Assembly: GCA_963930645.1 (NCBI GenBank)
Contig: OZ005657.1
Location: 50,283,153-50,347,152 of the forward strand
Reading direction: 5' to 3'
DNA length: 64,000 nucleotides
DNA from: Salticus scenicus
Taxonomy: Eukaryota > Arthropoda > Arachnida > Araneae > Salticidae
In this document: positions 43,991 through 55,376 of the stretch, one piece after another
How positions within the stretch are numbered: position 1 is the stretch's first letter
How the letters are laid out: each line of letters opens with the position of its first letter
Notes under the pieces: generated by a model
Database searches by the model: none
The model's input: only the letters and a program-made list of their open reading frames with translations
Told to the model about the DNA's origin: nothing
Translations under genes and position numbers: made by a program

Positions 43991-44464
43991 TCTTCGTAAG
44001 ACTCCACCACTCCACCTGCACTTAAGTTGTTGCTTCCTTTGGACCAATGGCCAAGGCTAGGATATTGCAAACATAAAAAAATTTCATACGAATGAATTTT
44101 TTATGTATTATTGATATTTATAACCAATCAGAATAACGGCTACCTTTTATTTCTATGGAATTACACAAATATTTGAAACTAATAGATTTTCCACCACTAG
44201 TGTTTCTGCTGTGCTCATTGGTTGGATTTCATTGGAAGCGTCCCGTCTATCTTAGTATATAATCTGTCAGTGTTTCTAGCAAAATAGTTGCAAAAGAGTG
44301 TTTTGTTGCTGTGTTAGGCGAGAGTTTTGATAAATAAAATTAATAATTTGTGTGTAGTACATATTTTTGAAATAATTTTGTGATATTAAAAGTGATCGTA
44401 AGTACATTGTGAACTTATAATACTTGCACTGTTTCAAATTTAGTTCATTTATGGGGTAATAGAA

Positions 44465-45887
44465 ATGGAATCAAAATATGAAATTTGTAGCAGCGAGGAT
44501 GAGTTTGATTTGGTGATGTTTAAATCGACTGATAATACTCTGAATGAAGAAAATAGAGATCAAGACGACAGCTGTGAAGACAGTTATGAAGTACTTAGAA
44601 CCAAAAGATTAAAGAAAAAAAAAAAAAAATAGAATAACAGAAAGCTAAAATGAAGATTATTCTTATCCAGATGTTACAGAAGAGGAAGATTTAAAAGTGG
44701 GGAAAATTCTGCAGGCCCGCAAGTTGGTGCAAATGTCACGGAACCATTGCATTTCTTTAAATTATTTTTTACCAACAGCTACTTGATATAGTTGTAGATG
44801 AAACAAATAAATATGCCCATAATAAACTGAAAGACAAAAAATTGTAGAAAAAGTCTATATGGAAGAACCGGAAAGAAGTAACAACACAGGAATTCATGGC
44901 ATTCATAGCCGTCATTCTAAATGTGGGAACTATGCCACTTGGAAACATCCAGCAATATTGGTTGACGGATGATAATAGTCGAATTCCTTATTTCTCCAAT
45001 GTGTTTTCAGAAGGCATGCTTACCAGATTTTTTGGATACTACATTTGAAGACAATTACACCCGGACCTATAGTTGTAAATCTCGTTTACAGCGAGTTAAG
45101 AACTACTTGGAAGAAATCAACAAGAAATTTTTGAAAAATTTCTTTCCTGGCAAAAATATATGTATTGATGAATCCGTTGTGTAATTTCAAGGGATATTTT
45201 CTTTCATGACTTACAATCCTGTAAAACCAACGAAGTGGGAAATTAGGATTTATGTACTCTGCGATTCAGAAACTGGATATATTTGTGGGATTCTTCCATA
45301 TTATAGAAGCGTAACAACAGGACACTTGATAAAACCTTACCTAGCGGTGGCCAGAAGTGCCAAGTTACTACAAACGAAAAATCAACTTTATACCACAATA
45401 AGAAAGTTTAAACTTGTCCTATTAAACTGCAGATAATTATTGCAAAATAATACATTAAAAATTTTCAGGTATTAAGATTACAGGCAATCCATAATAACTT
45501 GGCACCTTTGCCGGTGACTACTAGAATTCCATTCCACTTGTATCAAATGATATTAAATTCTGTTCCTGGTGCACAAGGCCATATGTTGATACCATATATC
45601 ACCGTAGATACTATACAAATCTTATGCTATCCGAAGAATTGACTAAAATGAAATGTTGCCTGACCAGTAGAATACAAGCAAACTGGAAAGGACTGCCGAT
45701 TGCTGTAAAGAAACCAAAATTTGGAAATAAAGAAAGAGTAGCATATCCTAAAAATAATACTTTGATTTTGGCTTGGAAAGATAAACGGGTTGTGGCCATG
45801 CTGACGAATTGGTGTGATGCACACATGGCTACTGTAAGAAGGTTTCAACGAGATGGTATTGAAATTATAGTTAAAAAACCAAATGTT

Positions 45888-45918
<31 letters not shown>

Positions 45919-46389
45919 CATGAAATATATGGAAGGTGTTGATCGTGCTAATAAATATACGTCTACCTTCTATTTCTTGCTAAATCGTTAAAGTGGTGAC
46001 GCAAGTTATTTCTCTGGGGAGTGGAAATATGCATGATCAGTTCCAAATTAAATTTTATATAAAATGGTGAAAAAGCAGAGAAATGAGATTTCAATCAAGC
46101 ATTTAAAATATGTGAAGTTATTAGTAAATCAGTTAAAAGGTGATTATCGATAAGACCTTAAAGCCGACCGCGGTTCTACATCTGCAACTACCGATAATAG
46201 TGTCCGAATGAATGGTAAGATACATGTGACGCTAAAAGGGAAAAAAACAGATTGTCGAGTGTGCTCTATTAATACAAAGAAACACAGAAGGCATGAAATG
46301 GTAATCGTGATACTTATCCGGAAATACCGAGGCTACACCTTGGAGAATGCTTTGTAAAATATCATATAATGGAAAATTATAAATCATAA
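44465..46389 (+). pseudogene. piggyBac-like transposase pseudogene
   Basis: Relic of a TTAA-specific DDD transposase. The ATG at 44465 gives an acidic N-terminus (MESKYEICSSEDEFDLVMFK...) that stops at 44630 after an A tract. The core follows in pieces: EFMAFIAVILNVGTMPLGNI and QQYWLTDD (44892-44970); a frameshift in a T tract near 45031; NKKFLKNFFPGKNICIDES (first Asp at 45167) with a stop just after; SFMTYNPVKPTKWEIRIYVL, CDSETGYICG; LPVTTRIPFHLYQMIL and PGAQGHM; then ITVD (second Asp at 45607) shifted into YTNLMLSEELTKMKCCLTS; LILAWKDKR (third Asp at 45780); YMEGVDRANKYTSTFY; and a cysteine-containing tail CRVCSINTKKHRRHEM shifted into DTYPEIPRLHLGECFVKYHI. All three catalytic aspartates are still readable, but stops, frameshifts, an A tract (45891-45918) and an inverted-repeat insertion near 45340-45520 make it dead. 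Family call strong. Confidence 0.92.
45340..45520. mobile_element. Inverted-repeat insertion inside the piggyBac relic
   Basis: GCGGTGGCCAGAAGTGCCAA near 45344 is inverted as TTGGCACCTTTGCCGGTG near 45500-45518. This interrupts a segment that would otherwise read ...HLIKP(Y)-LPVTTRIPF..., the order seen in piggyBac-like transposases. Ends and duplication are not exact. Confidence 0.5.
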
Positions 46390-46414
46390 TATTCATATAT
46401 AATGCTCGTAATAT

Positions 46415-46626
46415 CATACTTGCCAACCATCTCATTATGAACCGTACAATTTTTAGTACCCGCCTTTTTTCACACCAATAATTTTTTAGAGTAATATTAG
46501 TCTTATTTAATCATAACAACATTTGAAGAGAATTACTCTAAAAATATAGTGGTGTGAGAAAAGGGGCGTTTTTTCCAGGGGGCGTTAACAATTGTACGGT
46601 TATTAATGAGATGGTTGGCAAGTATG
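46415..46626. mobile_element. Family A miniature element
   Basis: CATACTTGCCAACCATCTCA to TGAGATGGTTGGCAAGTATG, exact duplication TAATAT. A sister lies partly at 52920-53072. There is a small partial duplication of GGGGCGTT in the right arm. Confidence 0.93.
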
Positions 46627-46971
46627 TAATATGTAAATATACATCAAATATAGAAATAAAATATTCATATTTAAAATTCTTATGTTTTATAATTTGCACT
46701 TTTTTATTAAAACTATTGTCGGGTAGCTCATTACTCTTACTAAAAGAAGGTTCGAATGCAAAAAGGTTAAGTTTTCATTACACTTCAGGCCCGCACATTT
46801 GGAAAATACAAAGTGGTCAACGTAAAAGAGGCCACTGACAAAAAAAGAAGGCGTGGCCTTCGTAAAAAGGGTATAAACTTGCATTGTACTAACCTTTTAT
46901 TACGCGGCCAGCATAACATAAGGACAGCCAGATCTTATATTATGCTGGATTTTACGCTGGGTACTCTGTAC

Positions 46972-47391
46972 TAGGGTCGTAGTCCCCGCTTTCTTTCCAG
47001 GACACTTTCAGAGATAAGAAATTTCCGCCTCTTTAGCTACCCCCTTTTTTTTTTTTTTACTGAAATGTTGATTGTATTTTTAACCCCTTAACGCGCGTTG
47101 TCCTCGCTGCGAGGACGCAAAATTTAAGATCCAGCTGCAAAAATTTATGTTTACAACATAGCAGAAAAGGCCGGGTTTTTAAACCTTAAAATTTAAAATT
47201 TCTTTTAGTTTAATTTAGTTCATGAATTCCGGTGGCAGTATAATTTAAATGATCCCAATTGTCTTGTGCCGCAAAGAGTTACAGTTATACGTCGTGGTTA
47301 AACAAGGTCGAAATTATTGTATAAAAATAGTGGTATTAAAAAAGGCATAAATTTCACATTCCTGAAAAAAAGGCGGAGACTACGACCCCTG
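46972..47391. mobile_element. Family I element split by an L element
   Basis: TAGGGTCGTAGTCCCCGC to GGCGGAGACTACGACCCCTG; flanks CTGTAC / CTGAAC. The L element 47090-47282 sits inside. I sequence resumes after it with AAAATAGTGGTATT and CATTCCTGAAAAAAAGG. Confidence 0.8.
47090..47282. mobile_element. Family L element nested in I
   Basis: TTAACCCCTTAACGCGCGTT to GTGCCGCAAAGAGTTAC (TTAA decayed to TTAC at the right). Carries the palindrome GTCCTCGCTGCGAGGAC near its left end. Confidence 0.8.
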
Positions 47392-47599
47392 CTGAACTTC
47401 TATACATTAGAATAGATCTATTATGCAATTCTAATTCTGTTCTCAAGGTCAAGCCTCGCCCTTTTAGGAAACATTTTCTAGTACGAAAAATTATTCCGCC
47501 AGTACCGGATAAATTAGTAAGTTTTATATGCCGATCACCAAATATCTGGACAGTCGTTTCGAGTTGTTGGTTCACCCGTGTGAAAAACGCTTCGAGAAC

Positions 47600-47815
47600 A
47601 AACTGTTATGAACTCTTTTATTCAATTATCGCCAATAATTTTGAGGAGTGATATTTGATATACATAATGGATGAATAACTTTCAAAATTATTAGGCAACA
47701 GTTACAGTTAAAATTTACTAATGGATATTGAATTAAAAAATCCCTAAATTTGCCAACACTGACCAGAGGTGTGAAATTAAACAAGACCGGCAAAGGGCTA
47801 ATGACGGCAAGAGAA
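47600..47815. mobile_element. Decayed element related to 61196-61479
   Basis: TTATTCAATTATCGCCAATA, GAGTGATATTTGATATACAT and CTAAATTTGCCAACACTGAC then AGAGGTGTGAAATTAAAC, as in the element at 61196. The left terminus was not found; the right end GGCAAAGGGCTAA is a decayed TTAA terminus. Confidence 0.5.
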
Positions 47816-48360
47816 AATGAAGCAGCGATAGCGATACTCCACACAAAAAGATCTATCATATTTTTTACTTTTTTATTTTAGGTTATTCCATTAATAAAAA
47901 TACAAAATTTTCTTTCTTGGTATGTTCATTATTTTATTTTATTTTTTCTAATTTCAGTTATATACAAGGTGTGTCAGAAATATTGTAACATATATAAGGA
48001 GGTAATAGAAGAGCTGTTGTGGAGTAAAAATCACAATAGAAACCCTATGATATCTCCAACCGTTAGCAAGTTACTGCGGATAGAACGAAAAACATCTAAA
48101 CTTAAAAATAAATCTCAAATTTCTACAGTTTCTAAAAACGATGCACAAAAATTAAGCTTTTATTTGAAAAGTCATTCTAGCAGCGTTTGAAGAAGCTATT
48201 TAAATTTTTGTTTGCAAATAGATAATTGAATTTCATGTTTCTCGAAAAGAAAACTATGCCAATCGTCCCCCCCCCCTTTAAAAAAAAAAAAAACTTTTAA
48301 TTCACTTTTGACCATATTACGCATCAATTTATACCTTATTTATTATTTAGATAATAATTG
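47816..48360. other. AT-rich stretch
   Basis: A C run then A tract at 48268-48293. A 73-residue open frame at 47969-48190 has no recognised domain. Confidence 0.4.
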
Positions 48361-48995
48361 TACAGTCGGGGAAAAAAAAAAAAAAAAACGCAGCACTCGA
48401 TGTAACTCCGTTGCTAATCAATGCACAAAAATGTAATAGGTATCATTCGACGGGGAATTGAGAGTAGATTCAGAAAATGAACGGAAATTTTGAATTGGGT
48501 GTCGTCTAGATATTAAAACGCGCACCAACTTTGATTTTTTCAATGGTAATGCCCCATTTTTATTTTATATTTGAATTCCTGGGATCGCGACAATGCGAAA
48601 AAGTATATTGGTTGTATATTTTGCTTATTTTTTCACAGAGTTATAAGCGTTCAAAGTTTGAAGGTGCTATTGTTAAATTCATATTTCAAACTTTTATTAA
48701 TATCTTCACAAAAAATAACTTGATCGATATAATTCTTCTTTTACGAGATACAGTGAAGAAACCCAAACATAATCCATCATTAATTTTGATTCTGAAAAAT
48801 ATTTTTAATTCTGAAAAATATTAATAAATTCATATTCATAAAAATTATGAATTATGACCTATATTAATTTTTACAAAAAATGAATTCTAATGCCGAAAAA
48901 TATGGGTGTGCAAATTTGCAGCTCATTCCAGTTATTAGTTTTCGAGATATAAATAAATCTTTCTTTTGGAGTGGTTTAGGGGGCCCGTCTCTTAA
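48361..48995. mobile_element. Family S element, longest copy
   Basis: TACAGTCGGGGAAAAA ... ACGCAGCACTCGATG starts it, and the same sequence in reverse ends the copy at 50473. The middle and right parts match 4228-4560. The right terminus is not clear. Tc1/mariner-like by its TACAG start only. Confidence 0.6.
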
Positions 48996-49404
48996 AAAAT
49001 TTTGAATGAGATAACGAAGCAAATCTTAAAAAAAAAACGGAGAAAATTGAACAAAATATTTTTAGTTTTTATTTAAGGGTCAAATTATATAACAACAACG
49101 TGAAATGTAAAGAAATGAAATAAAAATGTTGATTTTTAGATATTTGTGTTAGTATCAAGAATTCCTGTTTTCTAAAGCCCCGCCTTTCATCGTTCTTCAA
49201 AACAAAACAATACAGAAACGAAAAGTGAATGTGACTTTGAGTATTCGTGTTAAACCCCTTATTTTACATTGACAAAAATATACACAAGTGGTATTTACTT
49301 CATCGATTACTGGTGATAAATTTAGAATCCTTTAAATGAACACTAGAAGAAAAAAATTAACTAAATAGGCGGGGTTTACTGTTTGAAATACTCTCAAAAT
49401 AAAA

Positions 49405-49638
49405 TATTTCAAAACAAATTTTCTGTACAACAATTGTATTACAGATGGATATACATTATAACTATATTCTTTCTAATTAATATATTTCTATCCATAGTAT
49501 ATTTTATTGCAAAAATATGAACACTGGGTACACGCTTAAGAAATAAGTAACACACAAATTACGAAAGAAACGCCCACTGGCATTGTTACAGATTTTCAAA
49601 TGATGTGAATCTACGTCAGCAGTCGCGAAAGCGTTAAT
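49405..49638. mobile_element. Family C element, left end truncated
   Basis: Inner C words in reverse orientation (TATCCATAGTATATT, GAAACGCCCACTGGC, GTGAATCTACGTCAGC), ending AGTCGCGAAAGCGTTAA. Confidence 0.65.
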
Positions 49639-50090
49639 TAAGAAATTATATTTTCATAGAAATTATAAAACAAATCGTACAGTTCCAAAGAGTTCAACTG
49701 ACCCAAAACTGGTAAGTGCTATTAAAATTGTTTAATATTTACTTTATGAAACCTTACAATAATTTATCCGAAAAGATTTAGTTTATGCGTTGTTGTATAT
49801 GTATATATATAGCTATATTATTTCAGTTTGTATATTATGTTACACGTACGAAAGAAAATTTAAGCTTTATTGGTGATCCAGTATATCCATGATAGATACT
49901 TTTTAATTGAAAAATATTGCACTTTTATAAAAAGTATTGTCTGACCAATCGTAAGTGTAATGTATTTAAATATGCCTAAAATTATCTAAAAAAGTAATAA
50001 AGTATATACATATCCGAAAAACTAAATTCATGATAATAAAGATACTGCAAAGGTGTTGATATTTTTATTTCTTTTTATAACTCTTTTTTT
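49639..50090. other. AT-rich stretch
   Basis: No gene or family recognised. Confidence 0.4.
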
Positions 50091-50099
50091 CTTGAAATA

Positions 50100-50473
50100 T
50101 TTCCGGAGTGAAACAGTATAATTTTGTCTGGTTTTTGTAGGATCTTAATTTTATTTTTCTATATTTAGAGATAGCCCCCTAACACATTTTTGATCGTAAC
50201 TCTATGAATACTAAAGATAAAGTATACAAACAGTATACTTTTCCGCACTGCCAGACTCTCAGAAATTTGAATACGATGTCAAAATTGGGTGTTACTATTG
50301 AAAAAAAACAAAGTTGGCGCTCATTTTAATATGTAGATGACCCCTAATTCAAAATTCGACGACATTTTCAGAAAGTGCATTTCATTTCCTGTTGAATGGT
50401 GTCTATTAAATTTTTCGGCGTCAATTAATAACGAAATACCATCAAGTGCTGCGTTTTTTTTTCCCCGACTGTA
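50100..50473. mobile_element. Family S element, reverse orientation
   Basis: Ends AAGTGCTGCGTTTTTTTTTC then CCCGACTGTA. The interior TAGCCCCCTAACACATTTTT and CAGTATACTTTTCCGCACTG match the inverse of 7762-8115. Confidence 0.65.
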
Positions 50474-50497
50474 CATTTATGTGTATCTAACATTATG

Positions 50498-50702
50498 CAT
50501 ACTTACCAACATCCTAATTAATATTCCGAAGTACTGTTAGCCCCGCCCTTTTTTTTTCCACCAGTATTTTTTTTTAGAATATTTTTCTTCTTATTTAATC
50601 ACAATTACACTTAGAAAATATTATTTAAAAATTTACTGGTGTGAAAAAAAGGGCGAGGACTAACACTACTACGGAATATTAATTAGGATGTTGGAAAGTA
50701 TG
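50498..50702. mobile_element. Family A miniature element
   Basis: CATACTTACCAACATCCTAA to TTAGGATGTTGGAAAGTATG, exact duplication ATTATG. Confidence 0.93.
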
Positions 50703-50795
50703 ATTATGATATCCATTCACTTGTATTTTGGTTAAAAAATAATCATTAATAAAAAAAAAAAATTGTTTAATTAAAAATGGGAGGAGATTTAATTC

Positions 50796-51148
50796 TTTAA
50801 AACAGGTTTCTCACGGCCCCAATTTTTAACAGCACTCTTCCACAACTACTATTTTAAAATAAACTTTTCTTAAATGCAAACTTGATAATATTCCGTAGTA
50901 TTGGTAGCCCCTCCTTTTTTTTTTTTACAGTATTTTTCTTCTTAATTAATGGCAATTACACTTAGAAGATATTATTCTAAAAATTTACTGTTGTGTAAAA
51001 AAGGGTGGGACTAACAATACTACGTATTATTAATTAGGATGTTGGCAAGTAAGTAAATGTTTAGTGTACATTTAAGGAGAAATTGATTTTAAGATAATTC
51101 TGGTGGAAGAGTGCTTATAAAAAAGCATGGCCATGGAAACCTTATAAA
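50796..51148. mobile_element. Family J element split by an A element
   Basis: TTTAAAACAGGTTTCTCACG ... CACTCTTCCACAACTA, then the A insertion, then AATTCTGGTGGAAGAGTGCT ... GCATGGCCATGGAAACCTTA. Confidence 0.7.
50877..51053. mobile_element. Family A element nested in J, left end shortened
   Basis: CAAACTTGATAATATTCCGT to TTAGGATGTTGGCAAGTAAG. Exact duplication TAAATG, a sequence of the J element. The CAACATCCTAATT segment of the left arm is deleted. Confidence 0.85.
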
Positions 51149-52215
51149 ACACTGGCTAAAATGTGTTATGCTTACAAAGCAATGGAATCGAAAAATGCAT
51201 GAAAAGACAAACAGAATAGAACGGACATGCTCCATGTCTTGATTAAAATACAAAGTTATTTAGTATAAGTTAACAAAATTATTTATTGAGCAAAATTTTA
51301 GTTTACAAAATTATTACAATTATTTTAGTTAAAAAATAAATTCAAAGTTTGTTTTATTTTAAGTTAAAGTTTAGTTCACAAATTTATTTAGCCTAGTAAA
51401 GTATTCGGAAACTTGCAAATGCTTCTAAAATTGGCTTGCCATATTTTATGCAATTTTAAGAATCGTTTTTACATCTCTAATTGCAATTAATGTTTATTTT
51501 TCAATCAAAATACAAGTAAAAGCACAGCATGATTTTATGATACAAGTAAACATACAAATATTATCAGTGTAATGGACAAGCTATAAATTGATTGACGCAT
51601 TTAAATATGATAAAGTATGAACTAAAAGCCAAGTAGAAAAGCGATGGGCGGGACTTCTTCTTTGTGAAGCTTGGGATTATATGATCTATTGCAAGCAATA
51701 CAATTTAAATTTCTTCTAAACAAGATAACCGATATGGTTCAAAACAAAGTTGGGCATAATTGATTAAAAAGTAATTGAATCAATTAAATTACAATTATAA
51801 TTATTTTACTGTCAATCGATTAACAAGTAATTGATTACAAATAAATTGAATAAGTAATTAAATTTATTTCCAATCAATTACTTGTTAATTTATTGACAGA
51901 AAAATAATTATAATTGTAATTTAATTGTAATTCTATTGTAATTCAATTACTTTTTAATCAATTATGCCCAGCACTGGTTCAAAACAAGCTTTTTCAACTG
52001 CTAGAATGGACAGGTTTTGAGCAAAACATGATCAAATGTAATTAAAATGGTATCTGAGATACTGCCGATTTCAGATTTTTGCGACAATCTAATTTTGCCT
52101 TTTTTACATATTTCAGCGCTTGTATCTCGCCATTAAATCTAGATATTCTAATCAATTTCATGTTATCTTATGGGATTTTTTCTGGTCTTTCCAATAAGTG
52201 CTTAATTTGCGTACC
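51149..52215. other. AT-rich stretch with an inverted ATTACAATTA-type repeat
   Basis: 51745-51975 holds an inverted repeat: GGGCATAATTGATTAAAAAG ... and CTTTTTAATCAATTATGCCC, with AATTACAATTATAATTATTT between. This is a further, unclassified miniature hairpin of about 230 bp. Confidence 0.5.
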
Positions 52216-52411
52216 CATAGTTGCCAGCATTTTAATTTATTCTGGAGTATTTTTAGCCCCGCTTCTATTGCGCACCACTTTATTTTTAGAGTAGTTTCTC
52301 CAATATATAACTGCAATATAATAAGAGAAATTTACTCTTAAAAAAAGGGTAGCATGGAATAAAGGCGGGGCTAAAAATGCTCCGGAATAAATTAAAAGAT
52401 TGGCAACTTTG
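52216..52411. mobile_element. Family B miniature element
   Basis: CATAGTTGCCAGCATTTTAA to TTAAAAGATTGGCAACTTTG; CCCCGCTTCTATTGCGCACC and GGCGGGGCTAAA arms. No clear duplication. Confidence 0.75.
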
Positions 52412-52480
52412 GTGTTCAACGTTTATAAAAACTTCAGAAATTCTTGAATCTTTAAGATTTCGGCGTTTTTTATTCTAACC

Positions 52481-52690
52481 TCAGTAATTTGCCAATGTCC
52501 TAATTTATATTCCGTGGTATTGTTTGTACCCGCCCCTTTTTCCACACTACTTTATATTTAGAGTAATTTTCTATAAATGTAATTGCGTTTGAATAAGAAG
52601 AAAAAGACTCTAAAAAAGAGAGCGGTGTAAAAAAAAGAAGGCGGTTCCAAACAATATTACAGAATATTATTTTGGACATTGGCAGGTATG
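52481..52690. mobile_element. Family A miniature element (tACCCGCC subtype)
   Basis: GTAATTTGCCAATGTCC to GGACATTGGCAGGTATG with GTACCCGCCCC and AAGGCGGTTCC arms. Confidence 0.7.
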
Positions 52691-52703
52691 ACGGTTGGAG
52701 ATA

Positions 52704-52902
52704 CGTACCTGCCAACATCCTAATTAATATTCCTTGGTATTGTTGTACCCGCCTTTTTTTTAGATAGTCCTTTTAAGAGTATTTTTCTTCTTATCTAATC
52801 GTAAGTATTTCTGGAGAGAATTACTCTAAAATTAAAGTGGTATGTAAAAAGGGGCGGGTACTAAAAATGCACGGGATATTAATTAGAATGTTGGCAGGTA
52901 TA
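52704..52902. mobile_element. Family A miniature element
   Basis: CGTACCTGCCAACATCCTAA to TTAGAATGTTGGCAGGTATA, exact duplication GAGATA. Confidence 0.9.
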
Positions 52903-52919
52903 GAGATAGGACAGGGACG

Positions 52920-53072
52920 CCCCTTATCTGAGACCACTATATTTTTAGAGTTATTCTTTCCAAATGTTGTTACGATTAAATAAGACTAAAATTACTATAA
53001 AAAATTATTGGTGTGAAAAAAAAGGCGGGTACTAAAAATTGTACGGTTCATAATGAGATGGTTGGCGAATAT
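52920..53072. mobile_element. Family A element, left end missing (46415 subtype)
   Basis: Right arm GTGTGAAAAAAAAGGCGGGT then GTACGGTTCATAATGAGATG and GTTGGCGAATATG match the copy at 46415-46626. The left starts inside the arm. Confidence 0.65.
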
Positions 53073-53231
53073 GCTAGTGTGTTTTTTGCTCCGCGAGAGT
53101 TCTTCTATCACCTCCTAAAACATGTTACAAGAGTTCTGATACACCCTGAATATTTTACAGAGCTGCCGAAATCCTAATTATTAATCCGGAGAATTGTTAG
53201 TAACCTCTTTTTTTATCACACCAAACTTTTT

Positions 53232-54743
53232 GCTTTCTCTTACCCATATATCCATGGCAGAGAATTTTTTTGTTTTAGGGTCGAATTTTTGAAATTGAGT
53301 TTTTGCTATATTTACACGTTTTGAGGTTCCCTGAATCCGAAAAACATGTTTTTAACGGTTGGTTTGTGTGTCTGTCTGTGTGTCTGTTATCAGCATATGT
53401 CAAGAGCAAATAGTAGCAGGAAGACCAAACTCAGTATTTTACATTTGTATCATATAGAGATGCTACACAAAACTTTTCGTTGAGATCTAGCAAAGGATTC
53501 GTTTACAGGGATATCCAAGAGAATTCAAATACATTACATCTATAGGCGAAATTTTTGTTAAGTACTACATTGTAACATATATAGGCTGCCGCAAACAAAT
53601 TGGAATGAACATATTTTTTAAAAAAATGTAAAATAGCATATTTTGTGTAGATTGTCGTATAGAAATCATTCATCATTCATTTACAGAACTACCCAAAGCA
53701 TTTGGTTACATTGGGGCCAAAGCCTGATTACGGGGGAAGCACACATTATCTCCTCTCTCACCGGAATATTTTTACAATTATTTTTTACTTCATATCATAG
53801 AAATTCCACGCTTTGACGAGGAAATATTTTTTATAAAAAATGAACGGTGTAAAACAATCCAATTTACTCACCGTTATTAGACACCAGAATTCTTTTAAAA
53901 TAATTTTTAATGAGAATTTTCTGTTTATTATAGGAGGAAAGTATTTGTTAAAAAATAACGGTGTAAGTATAAATAATGTGTGCTTCCCCCTTAATCAGGC
54001 TCTGATTGGGGCTATACTTAGGAATTGCTGCACCATTTTGTGTTACGTGTTTTTCATAGAAGACTAATTAAGTACACAATATGATATGTATATATTTTAT
54101 AGACAGTATACAAGGCTACCCAAAATTAAGCTAAACGTTGTTTTCTATTAACTGTGATTGATGGAAGTACTTTGCTGTAATATTTTACTGTGTCCAAGGA
54201 AACTGCTCAAGAATCGGAATTAATTCCTCATACTCATCTGGTAAGTAAAATATTTTTTTAAGCTTAATATTCATCGATTGTTTTTTGTATATTTACATGT
54301 TTTGAGGTTTTCTAATACCGAAGTCAAGTTTTAGCGTTTAATCTTTCTCTCTGTCTCTTATTAGAGTAAATAAAAAATAGACAATTTCAGGCAATTCAAA
54401 TGTTACATTTTGAAGTTAATATAAGGTTATTACTTGAAAAAAAAATATCAAAATTGTTAAATTTCAAGGAGTGGTGCCTGTGAAAGTTCTCTGAATTATT
54501 TCATATGAACTTTCAAATTTAATAACAGGTTTCAATTCTGTAAAAATGTAGACACAATAATCAAGCAGGTGGTTGAGGGGGCGGTAGCCCCCTTCACACA
54601 GAATTATTTGTTAAATAAAGCTGAACCGATGCCTAATTTGAATTGCTTTTAACATACGTTTGTATATCAGTACTCGTTATCTTACCCCTTAATCTCCGAT
54701 CTGTATCTATAGTATTTCAGGGTAAGAGAAAGTCGGGTGAGAG
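53232..54743. mobile_element. Family G-related element nested in A3
   Basis: Starts TGCTTTCTCTTACCC and ends GGGTAAGAGAAAGTC, inverted partners. Contains TATTTACACGTTTTGAGG and TGTGTGTCTGTCTGTG. TCACACCAAACTTTTT (left) and TCGCACCAGATTATTT (right) look like a long, diverged target duplication. No coding region seen. Confidence 0.6.
53718..54004. mobile_element. hAT-like miniature element M, copy 2
   Basis: 287 bp, CAAAGCCTGATTACGGGGGA to CCCCCTTAATCAGGCTCTG, exact 8-bp duplication ATTGGGGC. Very similar to the copy at 62032. Confidence 0.95.
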
Positions 54744-54975
54744 TCGCACCAGATTATTTTAGAGTACGTTTCTTTTTATTTCATCGTAAATATATTTGAA
54801 GAGAATTAGTCTAACAATTAAGTGGTGTGGAAAAGGGGCGGGTACTAACAATACTGCTGATTAGGTTGCCAGCTTTGACTTTATAAGTGCTAAATAATAC
54901 TTTTATAGAACTAACTGAATATGTTATTCTCAAGAGTATTTCATCTGTGATTAAAATTTTTATTAGTCACCAATG

Positions 54976-55171
54976 CATACCTATGATATCCCAATTAATA
55001 TGCAGTAATATTGTTAGTATCCCCCCCCCTTTTTTTTTTTTGAGTATTTTTATTCTTGTTCAATCGTAATTACATTTGTAGAGAATTAAAAAAGGAAGTG
55101 TTGTGAAAAAGGGGGCGGGTCAGCGGATGCCAACACTACTACGGAATATTAATTAAGATGTTGCAGGTATG
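54976..55171. mobile_element. Family A miniature element
   Basis: CATACCTATGATATCCCAAT to AATTAAGATGTTGCAGGTATG; the right arm has an extra CAGCGGATGCCAACA segment. Flanks do not match. Confidence 0.7.
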
Positions 55172-55179
55172 CTTTAATC

Positions 55180-55376
55180 CATAGTTGCTAACATTTTAAT
55201 TTATTCTGGAATACTTTTAGCCCCGCCTTTATTTCATACCACTTATTTTTTAAGAGTAGTTTTTTCTTATTTTATCAAAGTTATATATCGGAGAAAAAAT
55301 TTCTATAAATAAAGTGGTGCAAAATGAAGGCGGGGCTAAAAACATTTCGGGATAAATTAAAATGTTGGCATCTATG
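55180..55376. mobile_element. Family B miniature element
   Basis: CATAGTTGCTAACATTTTAA to TTAAAATGTTGGCATCTATG, CCCCGCC and GGCGGGGCTAAA arms. No clear duplication. Confidence 0.75.

Larger units (their letters stand above)
53158..54877. mobile_element. Family A3 element split by a G element (three-level nest)
   Basis: Left part 53158-53231 (CAGAGCTGCCGAAATCCTAA ... TATCACACCAAACT) and right part 54744-54877 (GATTATTTTAGAGTACG ... GGTTGCCAGCTTTG). Outer flanks ATTTTA / ACTTTA. The G element between them holds the hAT-like M copy. Confidence 0.75.

Noticed and set aside
53840..54067. Open frame starting MNGVKQSNLLTVIRHQ, repeated at 62154-62378
   Set aside because: Both lie inside copies of the hAT-like M miniature element; the frame is a by-product of the repeat, not a gene.
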